The notes under the pieces: model-generated | Databases searched by the model: none | The model's input: the letters and a program-made list of their open reading frames with translations, nothing else | Told to the model about the DNA's origin: nothing | Translations under genes and position numbers: made by a program | Origin: Oscillospiraceae bacterium | GTDB taxonomy: Bacteria; Bacillota; Clostridia; Oscillospirales; Oscillospiraceae | Reading direction: 5' to 3' | NCBI GenBank assembly: GCA_021768185.1 | Contig: JAETNP010000026.1 | Coordinates: 1-35,338, forward strand | Length of the DNA: 35,338 bases | Shown here: one piece after another, positions 1-6,801 of the stretch | How positions within the stretch are numbered: the stretch's first letter is position 1 | Layout of the letters: every line of letters begins with the position of its first letter

Positions 1-38
1 TCCTCTATACAGTCCATCCACTCCAGTAATTCTTCCAC
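1..38 (-). CDS. Partial gene, N-terminus only (12 codons)
   Basis: A minus-strand reading frame starts at GTG 38 and runs off the left edge of the window, giving MEELLEWMDCIE. A purine-rich ribosome-binding site (AGGGGGA in minus sense, about 45-52) sits six bases upstream, which is why I accept it. Too little is visible to name the product. The composite repeat begins about 130 bases upstream of its start, so its promoter must lie in the short AT-rich stretch at 50-120 or in the repeat. Confidence 0.45.
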   Translation of the reverse strand, partial: MEELLEWMDCIE

Positions 39-170
39 GATATGTCCCCCTTTTTTCTCCATTCTACCATATTGGGGGCCTCGTTCATAGTTTTTTTACT
101 CATGCGTTTGTCGTGTGGAAAATCGGTTTCTTTGCGGCCCTTCGGGCCGCTCCGCAGCCGTTTCTCGTCG

Positions 171-705
171 ATAGCCCGGGAGCTATCCGCCCCCGGACCC
201 CGGACCTACTTTTGGCCCGCGCCAAAAGTAGGCAAAAACGCGCTTAAACCTTGCGGTTTAAGAATCCCTGAATTACGGGGAAGTTTAGTTTTGCGCCCGA
301 GGCACAGTCGGTTTGGTCTAAACTTATTGCTGTCCGCTTCGTTCCCCTTCTGCGTCTATTTCAGCGTGGTTGTCGGCAGCCTCTACCGTATAGCGGGGCT
401 AACTCCCCGGGGTGCGTAACAAAGACCTTCCTGTTTCACCCAAAGTTCTGGCGATGGTGACAGACTGTTTATAGAAGCGGCGCCGCAGCGAAATCTTCCG
501 TTAGAATCCGTGGGTAGACGCAGAAGTCCGGCGCACCAGCGAAAAATTGGGGGTAGAATCAAACCCGGTCCGTCGGAGGGAAACTAATCACCCCCGTAAT
601 GAAGGAGGATTCTTAAGGAACGCAGTTCCTTAAGTGATTTTTTGGGTACTTTTTGTTCACACAAAAAGTACCCGAGGAGTCCGGGGGCGAGAAGCCCCCG
701 GGCCG
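171..705. repeat. Composite hairpin repeat, full copy R1 (type-2 arm + type-1 arm)
   Basis: Two arms lie tail to tail. The left arm has a GC-rich hairpin A (about 171-203), hairpin B with a 12-bp stem (205-216/221-232), hairpin C (CTTAAACC 243-250 / GGTTTAAG 255-262), box D (263-280) and a type-2 core (281-415). A 33-base linker (416-448) follows. The right arm is the mirror order: type-1 core (449-589), box D (590-611), hairpin C (612-621/625-634), B with a 13-bp stem (644-656/661-673) and A (681-688/694-701). The 26063-26621 copy is the same composite in reverse orientation. This repeat fills the 840-base gap before the SLH gene. The open frame at 42-419 is inside it and has no ribosome-binding site or family resemblance. 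Function is unknown. Confidence 0.85.
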
Positions 706-814
706 ATTCAAGAAGAATGTCCCGTGCCGCCCGCAGGGCGGCAGAAAACTCCCCGTCAAACGAAGGCCTTTTATACAACTTTTTGCCGGGAAATGAAGCA
801 TCCAGGCGGAACAT

Positions 815-843
815 TTGACTACGGGGAGAAAATCTGTTAAAAT
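815..843 (+). promoter_or_regulatory. Sigma-A-type promoter of the SLH gene
   Basis: TTGACT (815-820), a 17-base spacer and TAAAAT (838-843), 35 bases before the ATG at 878. A GAGGAA ribosome-binding site lies at 865-870. Confidence 0.7.
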
Positions 844-877
844 AACGTCTACCTACTGAAAAGCGAGGAAATAACAA

Positions 878-1930
878 ATGAAAAAACGACTTATGATATG
901 GCTCCTTGCCGGTTTGCTGACCCTGGGCCTCCTGCCCGAGGCCCAGGCCGCCGCGAGCTACGCCGACGTTCCCGAAAACCACTGGGCCGCAGAAAGCGTC
1001 AACCGCGCCACGGAGCTGGGCCTCTTCCAGGGCGTGGGCGGCGGAAAATTCGGCCTGGGCCGCTCCATCTCCCGGGCCGCCTTCGCCACGGCCCTTACCC
1101 GTCTGTTCGGCTGGGAGGAGGTCCGCCCCAGCCAGCCCTCCTACACCGACGTGTCCCCGGACAGCTGGTACTATGCCGCCGTGGAGACCGTTCTGGCCAA
1201 CGGCGCGGTGGCCGCCTCCAGCCACACCTTCCGCCCGGATGAGGAGCTGACCCGGGGGGAGATGGCCTCCATGCTGGTGCGGGGGCTGGGCTACACCTCC
1301 CTGGCAGGCAGCGCGGACGGCTTCAGCGTCCCCTTCATCGACGTGACCGTGAACCGGGGCTTCATTACCGTGGCCTATGACCTGAATATCATGGGAGGCA
1401 CCGGAAGCAACCGCTTTGAGCCCGACACCTTCGCCACCCGGGAGCAGGCCGCCGCCGTGCTGGTGCGGGTCCATGACCAGCTGACCGCCTCCTCCAACCA
1501 GCTCACTTCCGCCGGGGAGTACCGGCTCATCACCATCAGCACCCCCATCGCCCAGGCCGGGGACGAGATGCCCATCACCCCCCTGGAGCCCCTGCCGGAG
1601 CTGTACGCCACCCTGCGGCGGATGAAGAACAACGGAGATGACATGTCCAAAACCGCCCTGCGCCTGATGGCCGGCGGCGTGCGGACCATTACGGACGCCG
1701 GGGGCAGTCCCGTGGCCGGCAGCGAGCTGATCTCCGCCAAGGAGGTCCAGAAGGTGCTGGAGAGCAAGGATATATCGGTCTCCTACTCCGACCGGTACGA
1801 GAGCGCTTACTGCATCTACACGCCCAACGCCTATCAGACCGCCACAGTCTGGTATCAGAGCGAGGAGAGCATGGCGGCCAAGCTCCAGCTGGCCCGCCTG
1901 TTCGGCGTGACCAACTACGTGCTGGAGTAA
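878..1930 (+). CDS. SLH-domain cell-surface protein
   Basis: 350 residues. An N-terminal signal peptide (basic MKKR, hydrophobic stretch, cleavage near AQA-A, about residues 1-26) is followed by three S-layer-homology repeats, roughly residues 28-72, 88-140 and 145-195. They carry recognisable cores such as YADVPENHWAAESV, YTDVSPDSWYYAAV and FATREQAAAVLVR. SLH domains bind pyruvylated secondary cell-wall polymer, so the protein should sit on the outer face of the wall. The C-terminal 150 residues match no family I recognise and may be the functional part. It is monocistronic, with its own promoter at 815-843 and a bidirectional terminator at 1948-1982. Confidence 0.88.
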   Translation: MKKRLMIWLLAGLLTLGLLPEAQAAASYADVPENHWAAESVNRATELGLFQGVGGGKFGLGRSISRAAFATALTRLFGWEEVRPSQPSYTDVSPDSWYYAAVETVLANGAVAASSHTFRPDEELTRGEMASMLVRGLGYTSLAGSADGFSVPFIDVTVNRGFITVAYDLNIMGGTGSNRFEPDTFATREQAAAVLVRVHDQLTASSNQLTSAGEYRLITISTPIAQAGDEMPITPLEPLPELYATLRRMKNNGDDMSKTALRLMAGGVRTITDAGGSPVAGSELISAKEVQKVLESKDISVSYSDRYESAYCIYTPNAYQTATVWYQSEESMAAKLQLARLFGVTNYVLE

Positions 1931-1947
1931 CAGGCTTTATTAAAAAC

Positions 1948-1982
1948 AGCAGGCGCACCAACATCGGTGCGCCTGCTATTTT
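1948..1982. terminator. Bidirectional intrinsic terminator
   Basis: A perfect 12-bp stem (AGCAGGCGCACC 1948-1959 / 1966-1977) has ATTTTTC on the plus side and GTTTTTAAT on the minus side. It serves the SLH gene and the convergent RHH gene, whose TAG stop (1976-1978) lies in the stem. Confidence 0.9.
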
Positions 1983-2158
1983 TCTTCCATGGCCTTGTCG
2001 ATGGCATCATTGATAAAGCCGTTCATACTCTTCCCATGAGCTTCGGCAAAATCCTTTATTATCTGCCGTTTGCCTTTCTTTACGAAAAGGTCAATTCGGT
2101 CGTAGGCTTTCTTGTTGTACCGCTTGGTTGCCTCTTTTTGTGCGTCGCTGTATGCCAT
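1976..2158 (-). CDS. Small ribbon-helix-helix (Arc/CopG-like) regulator
   Basis: About 60 residues beginning MAYSDAQKEATKRYNKKAYDR. The pattern of a short polar strand, then the helix RQIIKDFAEAHGKSMNGFINDAID, matches the Arc/MetJ fold of small dimeric DNA-binding repressors. I choose ATG 2158 because an AGGGGGA ribosome-binding site lies upstream and because the longer in-frame ATG at 2188 overlaps the TATAAT -10 box (2187-2192), so it would precede the transcript start. It is divergent from the lipoprotein gene at 2311. The shared interval has three copies of one palindrome, one of them inside this gene's own promoter spacer, so I infer autorepression. Confidence 0.8.
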   Translation of the reverse strand: MAYSDAQKEATKRYNKKAYDRIDLFVKKGKRQIIKDFAEAHGKSMNGFINDAIDKAMEEK

Positions 2159-2186
2159 ATAGCCACATCCCCCTACAGATGTGCTC

Positions 2187-2215
2187 ATTATATCTATACT
2201 CCTGGCAGTATTAAA
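2187..2215 (-). promoter_or_regulatory. Promoter of the RHH regulator
   Basis: TATAAT in minus sense at 2187-2192, with a weak -35 near 2209-2215. Operator copy 1 (2196-2211) occupies the spacer. Confidence 0.6.
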
Positions 2216-2271
2216 TAATCCCAGGAGTATAAGTTTGTCTATTTCTCCTATTTATATACTCCTGGGAGTAT
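2196..2271. promoter_or_regulatory. Three palindromic operator copies between divergent genes
   Basis: The 16-base palindrome ATACTCC-NN-GGAGTAT appears at 2196-2211 (one mismatch in the right arm), 2215-2230 (one mismatch in the left arm) and 2256-2271 (both arms perfect). Copies 1 and 3 lie in the spacers of the two divergent promoters. The pattern fits cooperative binding of the RHH dimers encoded at 1976-2158. The assignment of this regulator is inferred from position. Confidence 0.75.
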
Positions 2272-2279
2272 GCTACAAT
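2251..2279 (+). promoter_or_regulatory. Promoter of the CxxC lipoprotein gene
   Basis: TACAAT -10 at 2274-2279 and a weak -35 TTTATA at 2251-2256, 17 bases apart. Operator copy 3 (2256-2271) lies between them. An AGGGGGAG ribosome-binding site follows at 2298-2305. Confidence 0.6.
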
Positions 2280-2310
2280 TTTCCTATCAAACGTTGTAGG
2301 GGGAGTAATA

Positions 2311-2715
2311 ATGAGGGGAAAAAGTAAAGTTAAAATCGTTATTGGAGTACTAATCGCCATTTTCCTTTTTGCAAACTGCCAGGACAATTCCCAAAAGGCC
2401 ACCAGAGAACTGCCGGAAGCGCCGGTCCAGACGGCCTCGGTCCCATCTCCGGCCCCGGTTGAGAAAGAAACCCCGGTCCCGTCTCCCGTTCCGGCCGAGG
2501 ACCTCGCCCTGCCGGAACCTTCCCCCGAAGAACCCCAGCCGGACGAGGACCCGCAGACGGTCACTTATATCCTCAACACCAACACCAAAAAATTCCACAA
2601 GCCCTCCTGCCGGTCCGCCAAACAGATCAAGCCCGGCAACCGCCAGGAGACCGGGGACGCCCGGGAGGACCTGTTGGCCCGGGGCTACTCCCCCTGCGGG
2701 AACTGCAAGCCGTAG
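2311..2715 (+). CDS. Secreted or anchored protein with C-terminal FHxxxC/CxxC metal-binding-like module
   Basis: 134 residues. A basic N-terminus and hydrophobic segment (residues 8-22, IVIGVLIAIFLFANC) look like a lipoprotein or membrane-anchor signal with Cys 23. A proline/glutamate-rich linker spans residues 30-88. The last 45 residues (YILNTNTKKFHKPSC ... GYSPCGNCKP) form the small His/Cys module found at the C-terminus of clostridial ComEC proteins and secreted nucleases, resembling the Ada-type zinc site. Here it stands alone on a surface tether with no nuclease domain. It is expressed from an operator-controlled promoter facing the RHH regulator. Its role is unknown; metal or DNA binding outside the cell are the obvious options. 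Confidence 0.75.
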   Translation: MRGKSKVKIVIGVLIAIFLFANCQDNSQKATRELPEAPVQTASVPSPAPVEKETPVPSPVPAEDLALPEPSPEEPQPDEDPQTVTYILNTNTKKFHKPSCRSAKQIKPGNRQETGDAREDLLARGYSPCGNCKP

Positions 2716-2752
2716 CGTGGAAAAGATTTCACCGGTTATTTCCGAAGGCCCC

Positions 2753-2781
2753 TTGCAATTTTAGAAAGAGTCTAGTATCAT
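2753..2781 (+). promoter_or_regulatory. Promoter of the sugar operon
   Basis: TTGCAA (2753-2758), a 17-base spacer and TATCAT (2776-2781), about 47 bases before the aldose epimerase start. Confidence 0.6.
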
Positions 2782-2787
2782 TCTATT

Positions 2788-2804
2788 CAGGAAACGCTTT
2801 TAAC
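2788..2804. promoter_or_regulatory. Candidate cre (CcpA) site
   Basis: On the minus strand this reads GTTAAAAGCGTTTCCTG. It keeps the full cre core AARCGYTT but misses outer positions. It lies just downstream of the promoter of a carbohydrate operon, where a cre site would repress transcription when a preferred sugar is present. Confidence 0.4.
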
Positions 2805-2827
2805 TTTCTGCAAGGGAGGATATCTTG

Positions 2828-3703
2828 ATGCTTCATACCATTCATAACGACGCCATGACCGTGACCATTGATGATCTGGGCGCCCAGCTCATGTCCATCA
2901 CCGCTGCCGACGGCACGGAATACCTCTGGAACGGCGACCCCGCCTACTGGGGGGGCCGCGCCCCCAACCTGTTCCCCTACGTGGGCCGCCTCACCAACGA
3001 CAGCTATACATACGGCGGGAAGACCTATCAGATGACCCGCCACGGCTTCGCCAAGCGCACGGCCTTCACCACGGCGGACCAGGGCGGTGCGAACCTCACC
3101 CTGCGCATGACGGATACCCCGGAGAGCCGGGAGAGCTACCCCTTTGCCTTCCGGTTCGACGTGACCTACGTCCTGGAGGGCAGTACGCTGGTGATTGTCT
3201 ACGCCGTGGAGAATCGGGGCGGGGAGACCATGTACTTCGGCCTGGGCGGCCATCCCGGCTTCCGGGTGCCCCTGGAGGCAGGGAAGAGCTTTGAGGACTA
3301 CCGTCTCACCTTTGCCCATCCCAGCCAGCCCTGCCGTGTGCTTTTAAGCGACGACTATATGCTCAGCGGCCACGACGCCCCCTACCCGCTGGAAAACGGC
3401 GACATCCTGCCGCTGCGCCACGATCTCTTTGACCAGGACGCCGTCATTCTGAAAAACTTTGAGCGTACCATGACCCTCTCCGCCGGGGAGGGTACCCGGG
3501 GCCTGACCCTCTCCTGCCCGAACATGCGGTATCTGGGCATCTGGCACGTGCCGAAGACCGACGCGCCCTATGTGTGCCTGGAGCCCTGGGCCAGCCTGCC
3601 CTCCCGTCAGGATGTGGTGGAGGACCTGGCCCAGCAGAACGACCTTATCGCCCTGGAGTCCGGCCAGCGGTACGAGAACCGCTGGACCATCACCATTTTC
3701 TGA
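2828..3703 (+). CDS. Aldose 1-epimerase family protein (LacX/YeaD-like)
   Basis: 291 residues of the galactose-mutarotase fold, which interconverts alpha and beta anomers of aldoses. Visible landmarks are the early WNGDPAYWGGRAPNLFPYVGR segment, RHGFAK (active-site-like histidine near residue 74), and GLGGHPGF around residues 138-146, with a conserved glutamate in CLEPW near residue 253. ATG 2828 is preferred over TTG 2825 because the GGGAGGA site (2814-2820) is seven bases from it. It is the first gene of an operon: its TGA is followed after one base by the Ogt ATG. With the alpha-galactosidase downstream, feeding released galactose into metabolism is the likely job. Confidence 0.85.
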   Translation: MLHTIHNDAMTVTIDDLGAQLMSITAADGTEYLWNGDPAYWGGRAPNLFPYVGRLTNDSYTYGGKTYQMTRHGFAKRTAFTTADQGGANLTLRMTDTPESRESYPFAFRFDVTYVLEGSTLVIVYAVENRGGETMYFGLGGHPGFRVPLEAGKSFEDYRLTFAHPSQPCRVLLSDDYMLSGHDAPYPLENGDILPLRHDLFDQDAVILKNFERTMTLSAGEGTRGLTLSCPNMRYLGIWHVPKTDAPYVCLEPWASLPSRQDVVEDLAQQNDLIALESGQRYENRWTITIF

Positions 3704-3704
3704 T

Positions 3705-4187
3705 ATGGCGGCGCTTAACCGGCTGCTGTGCCGGAGCCCCATCGGTCCCCTGACCCTCTGCGGCACGCCGGAGGCGCTGACCGCGCTGGACTTCGGGGAT
3801 ACCCGGGAGGATGGCCGCGACCTGCCCTCGCCCCTGCTGGAGCGGGCCTGCCGGGAGCTGGAGGAGTATTTCCGGGGGACCCGGCGGTGCTTTTCTCTCC
3901 CCCTGGCCCCCGCCGGGACGGTCTTTCAGCGGCGGGTCTGGGACGCCCTGCTGGAAATCCCCTACGGGGAGACCGCCAGCTACGGGGAGATTGCCGCAAG
4001 GATCGGCGCGCCCAGATCCTGCCGCGCGGTGGGCGGGGCCAACCACCGCAATCCCCTGCCCATTTTCATTCCCTGCCACCGGGTAGTGGGCGGCGGCGGG
4101 CAGCTCACCGGCTACGCCGGCGGCCTGGAGATCAAGCGCGCCCTGCTGGCCCTGGAAGCGGCGGGCGGAAGGGAGGAACCGTCATGA
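3705..4187 (+). CDS. ogt: Methylated-DNA--protein-cysteine methyltransferase
   Basis: 160 residues. It removes alkyl groups from O6-alkylguanine by irreversible transfer to its own cysteine, acting on DNA in the cytoplasm. The signature IPCHRV is intact with acceptor Cys 124, preceded by RAVGGANHRNPLPI and the helix-turn-helix region IPYGETASYGEIA. A short degenerate N-terminal domain is present, as in Ogt/MGMT; there is no Ada zinc domain. The ATG lies one base after the epimerase stop, and the stop overlaps the next ATG (ATGA), so it is translationally coupled to two sugar enzymes. This repair gene in a galactoside operon is odd but the enzyme looks fully functional. Confidence 0.92.
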   Translation: MAALNRLLCRSPIGPLTLCGTPEALTALDFGDTREDGRDLPSPLLERACRELEEYFRGTRRCFSLPLAPAGTVFQRRVWDALLEIPYGETASYGEIAARIGAPRSCRAVGGANHRNPLPIFIPCHRVVGGGGQLTGYAGGLEIKRALLALEAAGGREEPS

Positions 4188-5494
4188 ACAAGAACCAATG
4201 CGCCCTCACCCCGCCCATGGGATGGAACAGCTATGACTACTACAGCACCACCGTGACCGAGGACCGAGTCCGCGCCAACGCCGCCGCCCTGGCGGAAAAG
4301 CTGAAGCCCTTCGGCTGGGAGTACGTGGTCATTGACATCCAGTGGTACGCCCACAAGGCCGGCTCCATGCGGGAGCAGTTTCAGTATATCCCCTTTGGAG
4401 CGGTGGAGATGGACGAATATTCCCGCCTGCTGCCGGACCCGGAGCGGTTCCCCTCCTCGGCGGGAGGCCGGGGCTTTGCGCCCCTGGCGGAGTACGTCCA
4501 CAGCCTGGGGCTGAAATTCGGCATTCACATCATGCGGGGCATCCCCCGTGCCGCCGCCCACGCCCATGGACGGATCAAGGGCATCGCCCTGACGGCGGAC
4601 CTGGCGGCGGACCCCTCCTCCATTTGCCGTTGGAATCCGGATATGTACGGCCTGCGGGAGGGGGAGGCCGGGCAGGCGTACTACGACTCCATTATCGAGC
4701 TCTACGCCTCCTGGGGCGTGGATTTCATCAAGTGCGACGACATCTGCAACACCAACAACTGGAACGACACCGGCGCGGACGCCTACGCGGGCCGGCATGA
4801 GATCGAAATGCTCTCCCGGGCCATTGCCAAGCAGGGCCGTCCCATCGTCCTCTCCCTGTCCCCCGGCCCGGCCCTGATCGAGCAGGCGTGGCACTACAAG
4901 GCTTACGCCAACATGTGGCGGATTACGGACGATTTCTGGGACGAGTGGAGGCACCTCAAGGCCATGTTCCACCGCTGCGAGCTGTGGCAGGACCATGTGG
5001 AGCCGGGCTGCTGGCCGGACTGCGACATGCTGCCCCTGGGACGGCTGGGCGGCGGGTTCCAGGGGGAGTGGACCTGCCGGTTCACGGCGGACGAGCAGCG
5101 GACCATGATGACATTGTGGTGTCTCTTCGGTTCCCCCCTGATGGTGGGGGCGGAGCTGACGAAGCTGGACGACTGGACCCTGTCCCTGCTGACCAACCGG
5201 GAGGTGCTGGCCATGCTGCCCTGCAAGGCCCGGCAGATCCTCCGGGACGAAGAAAAGGCCGTCTGGACGGCGGCGGACCCCGGGACGGGGACGCGGTACG
5301 CGGCTCTGTTCAATCTCTCCGATGCTCCCGCCGAGGTGGGCGCGTCCTGGGAGGAACTGGGAGTTCCCGCCTCCGCCGGAACGGAGCTCTGGACCGGCGG
5401 GGCCGCGCCTCTTCGGGAGGCCGGCCTTTCCGTCCATCTGCAGCCCCACGCCTGCGCGGTGTACCGGTTCGATGGGGAGGATATTGCGGCATAG
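4184..5494 (+). CDS. Glycoside hydrolase family 27 alpha-galactosidase-like enzyme
   Basis: 436 residues. The N-terminus TPPMGWNSYDYY is the GH27 (melibiase) hallmark, followed by a TIM barrel. The nucleophile motif is FIKCDD (Asp 185), and RITDDFWDEW (Asp 249/250) supplies the acid/base. A small C-terminal beta domain ends at PHACAVYRF. No signal peptide is present, so it should act in the cytoplasm on imported alpha-galactosides. The insert IMRGIPRAAAHAHGRIKG and the large loop around residues 60-100 are typical of bacterial GH27 subgroups with uncertain substrate, so N-acetylgalactosaminide or other alpha-linked sugars are possible. It starts in an ATGA overlap with ogt and has a GGGAGGA ribosome-binding site inside that gene. 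Confidence 0.88.
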   Translation: MNKNQCALTPPMGWNSYDYYSTTVTEDRVRANAAALAEKLKPFGWEYVVIDIQWYAHKAGSMREQFQYIPFGAVEMDEYSRLLPDPERFPSSAGGRGFAPLAEYVHSLGLKFGIHIMRGIPRAAAHAHGRIKGIALTADLAADPSSICRWNPDMYGLREGEAGQAYYDSIIELYASWGVDFIKCDDICNTNNWNDTGADAYAGRHEIEMLSRAIAKQGRPIVLSLSPGPALIEQAWHYKAYANMWRITDDFWDEWRHLKAMFHRCELWQDHVEPGCWPDCDMLPLGRLGGGFQGEWTCRFTADEQRTMMTLWCLFGSPLMVGAELTKLDDWTLSLLTNREVLAMLPCKARQILRDEEKAVWTAADPGTGTRYAALFNLSDAPAEVGASWEELGVPASAGTELWTGGAAPLREAGLSVHLQPHACAVYRFDGEDIAA

Positions 5495-5520
5495 GGGGAA
5501 AGCGCTTTCTTTGTCGTACC

Positions 5521-5855
5521 CCGGGGCTTTCCCAGCCCCGGACCCCGGGCCCACTTTTCGCCCCCGCGAAAAGTGGGCAAAAGCGGGCTTAAACCTGGCG
5601 GTTTAAGAATCCCTTGATTACGGGGGTTATTCGTTTCGCTACGACCTTTAGACTGGCAGGTCTATCTCCAGTGCATTGTGCCGATGCCGGTGCTTACTTC
5701 TGCGCACGGTTCTGAAGGTACTGCTGGTTGCCGCGCGGCACGCGGCACGAACTCTGGCGTGAGGGTGCATTGGGGAAGATGGTTCCTTTACTTTGGGGCC
5801 CATTCCTGTGTTTGCTACCGCAGGTTGTGCAACTCCGTTGAGAGATCTTTACAGA
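5521..5855. repeat. Repeat arm R2 with type-3 core
   Basis: Hairpin A is at 5523-5528/5534-5539, B (12-bp stem, CCCACTTTTCGC and its complement) at 5550-5561/5566-5577, C (CTTAAACC/GGTTTAAG) at 5588-5595/5600-5607 and box D at 5608-5626. After the shared ACGGGGG the sequence departs from both other core types and is called type 3 (5627 to about 5855). All three cores share a short ACTTCTGCG-like string (here about 5694-5703). No gene is visible in 5495-5915. Confidence 0.75.
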
Positions 5856-5890
5856 AAATCCGGCCCGGGGGCGGGTTGCCTCCGGGCCGG
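5855..5890 (-). terminator. Intrinsic terminator of the AP2 gene
   Basis: A perfect 9-bp stem (CCGGCCCGG 5860-5868 / 5882-5890) is followed in minus sense by ATTTTCT. Confidence 0.65.
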
Positions 5891-5915
5891 ACGCTATGAT
5901 TGGGATTTACTGGGA

Positions 5916-6047
5916 TTATGCCGCTTTGGCTTCCTGCGCCTTCAGAGCCGCTTCCAGCTCCGCGTAGAACGCGTCCAGACGCTCGCCAAGGTCGAATACG
6001 ATTTCGTCGTCCTCACCTTCAAGGGTGAAAACGAAATCCTCCCCTCA
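5916..6047 (-). pseudogene. Small downstream reading frame lacking a usable start
   Basis: Directly after the AP2 gene's TGA the same frame stays open for 43 codons with protein-like composition: EDFVFTLEGEDDEIVFDLGE, then a Glu/Ala-rich helix ending QEAKAA. It has no ATG, GTG or TTG near its beginning. An ATG overlapping the AP2 stop (ATGA) is out of frame by one base across a run of four G. Deleting one G would give MREDFVFTLEGEDDE..., a natural overlapping small gene. I therefore read it as a small gene broken by a one-base G-run slip. A C-terminal extension of AP2 cut off by the TGA is the alternative. Confidence 0.4.
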
Positions 6048-6530
6048 TTGATTGGCGGCCTGATCGTACGCGGCCAGGAAGGGCAGGTACAGTTCTTCCT
6101 CTGCCCGCTTTCGGGCCTGGACGGCGTCTTCAAAACGGATATAGCTGCCCAGGTAATAGCGCTTTCCTTTGAAGCAGATGGAGGCTCTCCAGCGCTGCTT
6201 CCGCTTCCACCACTCCACGCCGGGTACGCCGCTGGTGTTGCTGCACCGCACAGTCCCGGCACGAATCATCTCAACGCAGGTGCCGTCCACAAAGGTCAGG
6301 CTGGCCCGGCCGGCTTCGCCGGGGGAATCGTTCAGGCCATCCTTGCCGCAGCCGCAGGAGGTGCGGCGGCCATCCCGGAGGCGGCGGGTAGGGACTATCG
6401 CTTCCCGTCCGCAGTCGCACCGGCACAGCCACGCCGTGCGCGTTCCGATATTTTCAGCAGGACCCAGCACCGTAAGTTTTCCGAACCTCTGGCCGGTCAA
6501 TTCCAGCTTTTTTCTTGAATGGCCCGCCAC
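6045..6530 (-). CDS. AP2-domain DNA-binding protein with N-terminal zinc-ribbon-like region
   Basis: 161 residues from GTG 6528-6530, with a GGGGGG ribosome-binding site seven bases upstream. Residues 10-60 (LTGQRFGKLTVLG, then WLCRCDCG and SCGCG) have the paired-cysteine layout that commonly precedes AP2 domains in phage and mobile-element proteins. Residues 98-145 (SGVPGVEWWKRKQRWRASI, YYLGSY, FEDAVQARKRAEEEL) match the AP2/ERF three-strand sheet and helix. Such proteins bind DNA and are frequent in integrative elements and next to homing endonucleases. No HNH or GIY-YIG nuclease motif is visible. It lies downstream of the recombinase on the same strand, separated by the inverted-repeat locus, so it may depend on a promoter there. 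Confidence 0.8.
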   Translation of the reverse strand: MAGHSRKKLELTGQRFGKLTVLGPAENIGTRTAWLCRCDCGREAIVPTRRLRDGRRTSCGCGKDGLNDSPGEAGRASLTFVDGTCVEMIRAGTVRCSNTSGVPGVEWWKRKQRWRASICFKGKRYYLGSYIRFEDAVQARKRAEEELYLPFLAAYDQAANQ

Positions 6531-6545
6531 TTCCAGACCCCCCTT

Positions 6546-6792
6546 GTTGACAAAATTTTTATTTTGTCATGAGGTTGCACGTTTCTAGGCAACTGCAACG
6601 AAAATCAGAACAAAAAAGGGCATGAGAACCAGGGACTGCAAAAAAACGGCATTTGCAGCCCCCCAGTTTTCCATGCTCTTTTCGGTATTTTGCTGATTTT
6701 TTAGAACCTATCTTCCATTATAAAAAGGTTGTGCTATAATGGTTTCAAGAGATTTATGTAGGTCTCTGCGGCAAAATAAAAATTTTGTCAAC
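6546..6792. repeat. 21-base perfect inverted repeats around a 205-base spacer
   Basis: Left copy 6546-6566 and right copy 6772-6792 are exact reverse complements. The left copy overlaps a perfect palindrome with arms TGACAAAAT (6548-6556) and ATTTTGTCA (6561-6569), the form of a tyrosine-recombinase core site. The spacer contains a nested imperfect hairpin (6601-6608/6693-6700, 6614-6624/6672-6682, 6632-6642/6652-6662) and TATAAT boxes on both strands (6735-6740 plus, 6717-6722 minus) inside an 8-bp inverted repeat (6715-6722/6735-6742). The recombinase gene ends 10 bases away. No coding frame is seen in 6531-6801. It could be an invertible promoter, a recombination site or a structured RNA. 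Confidence 0.75.
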
Positions 6793-6801
6793 ATGACGAA
6801 A

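Noticed and set aside
42..419. 125-codon frame at the left end
   Set aside because: It lies wholly inside the repeat arm, has no ribosome-binding site, and equivalent frames in other copies are broken.
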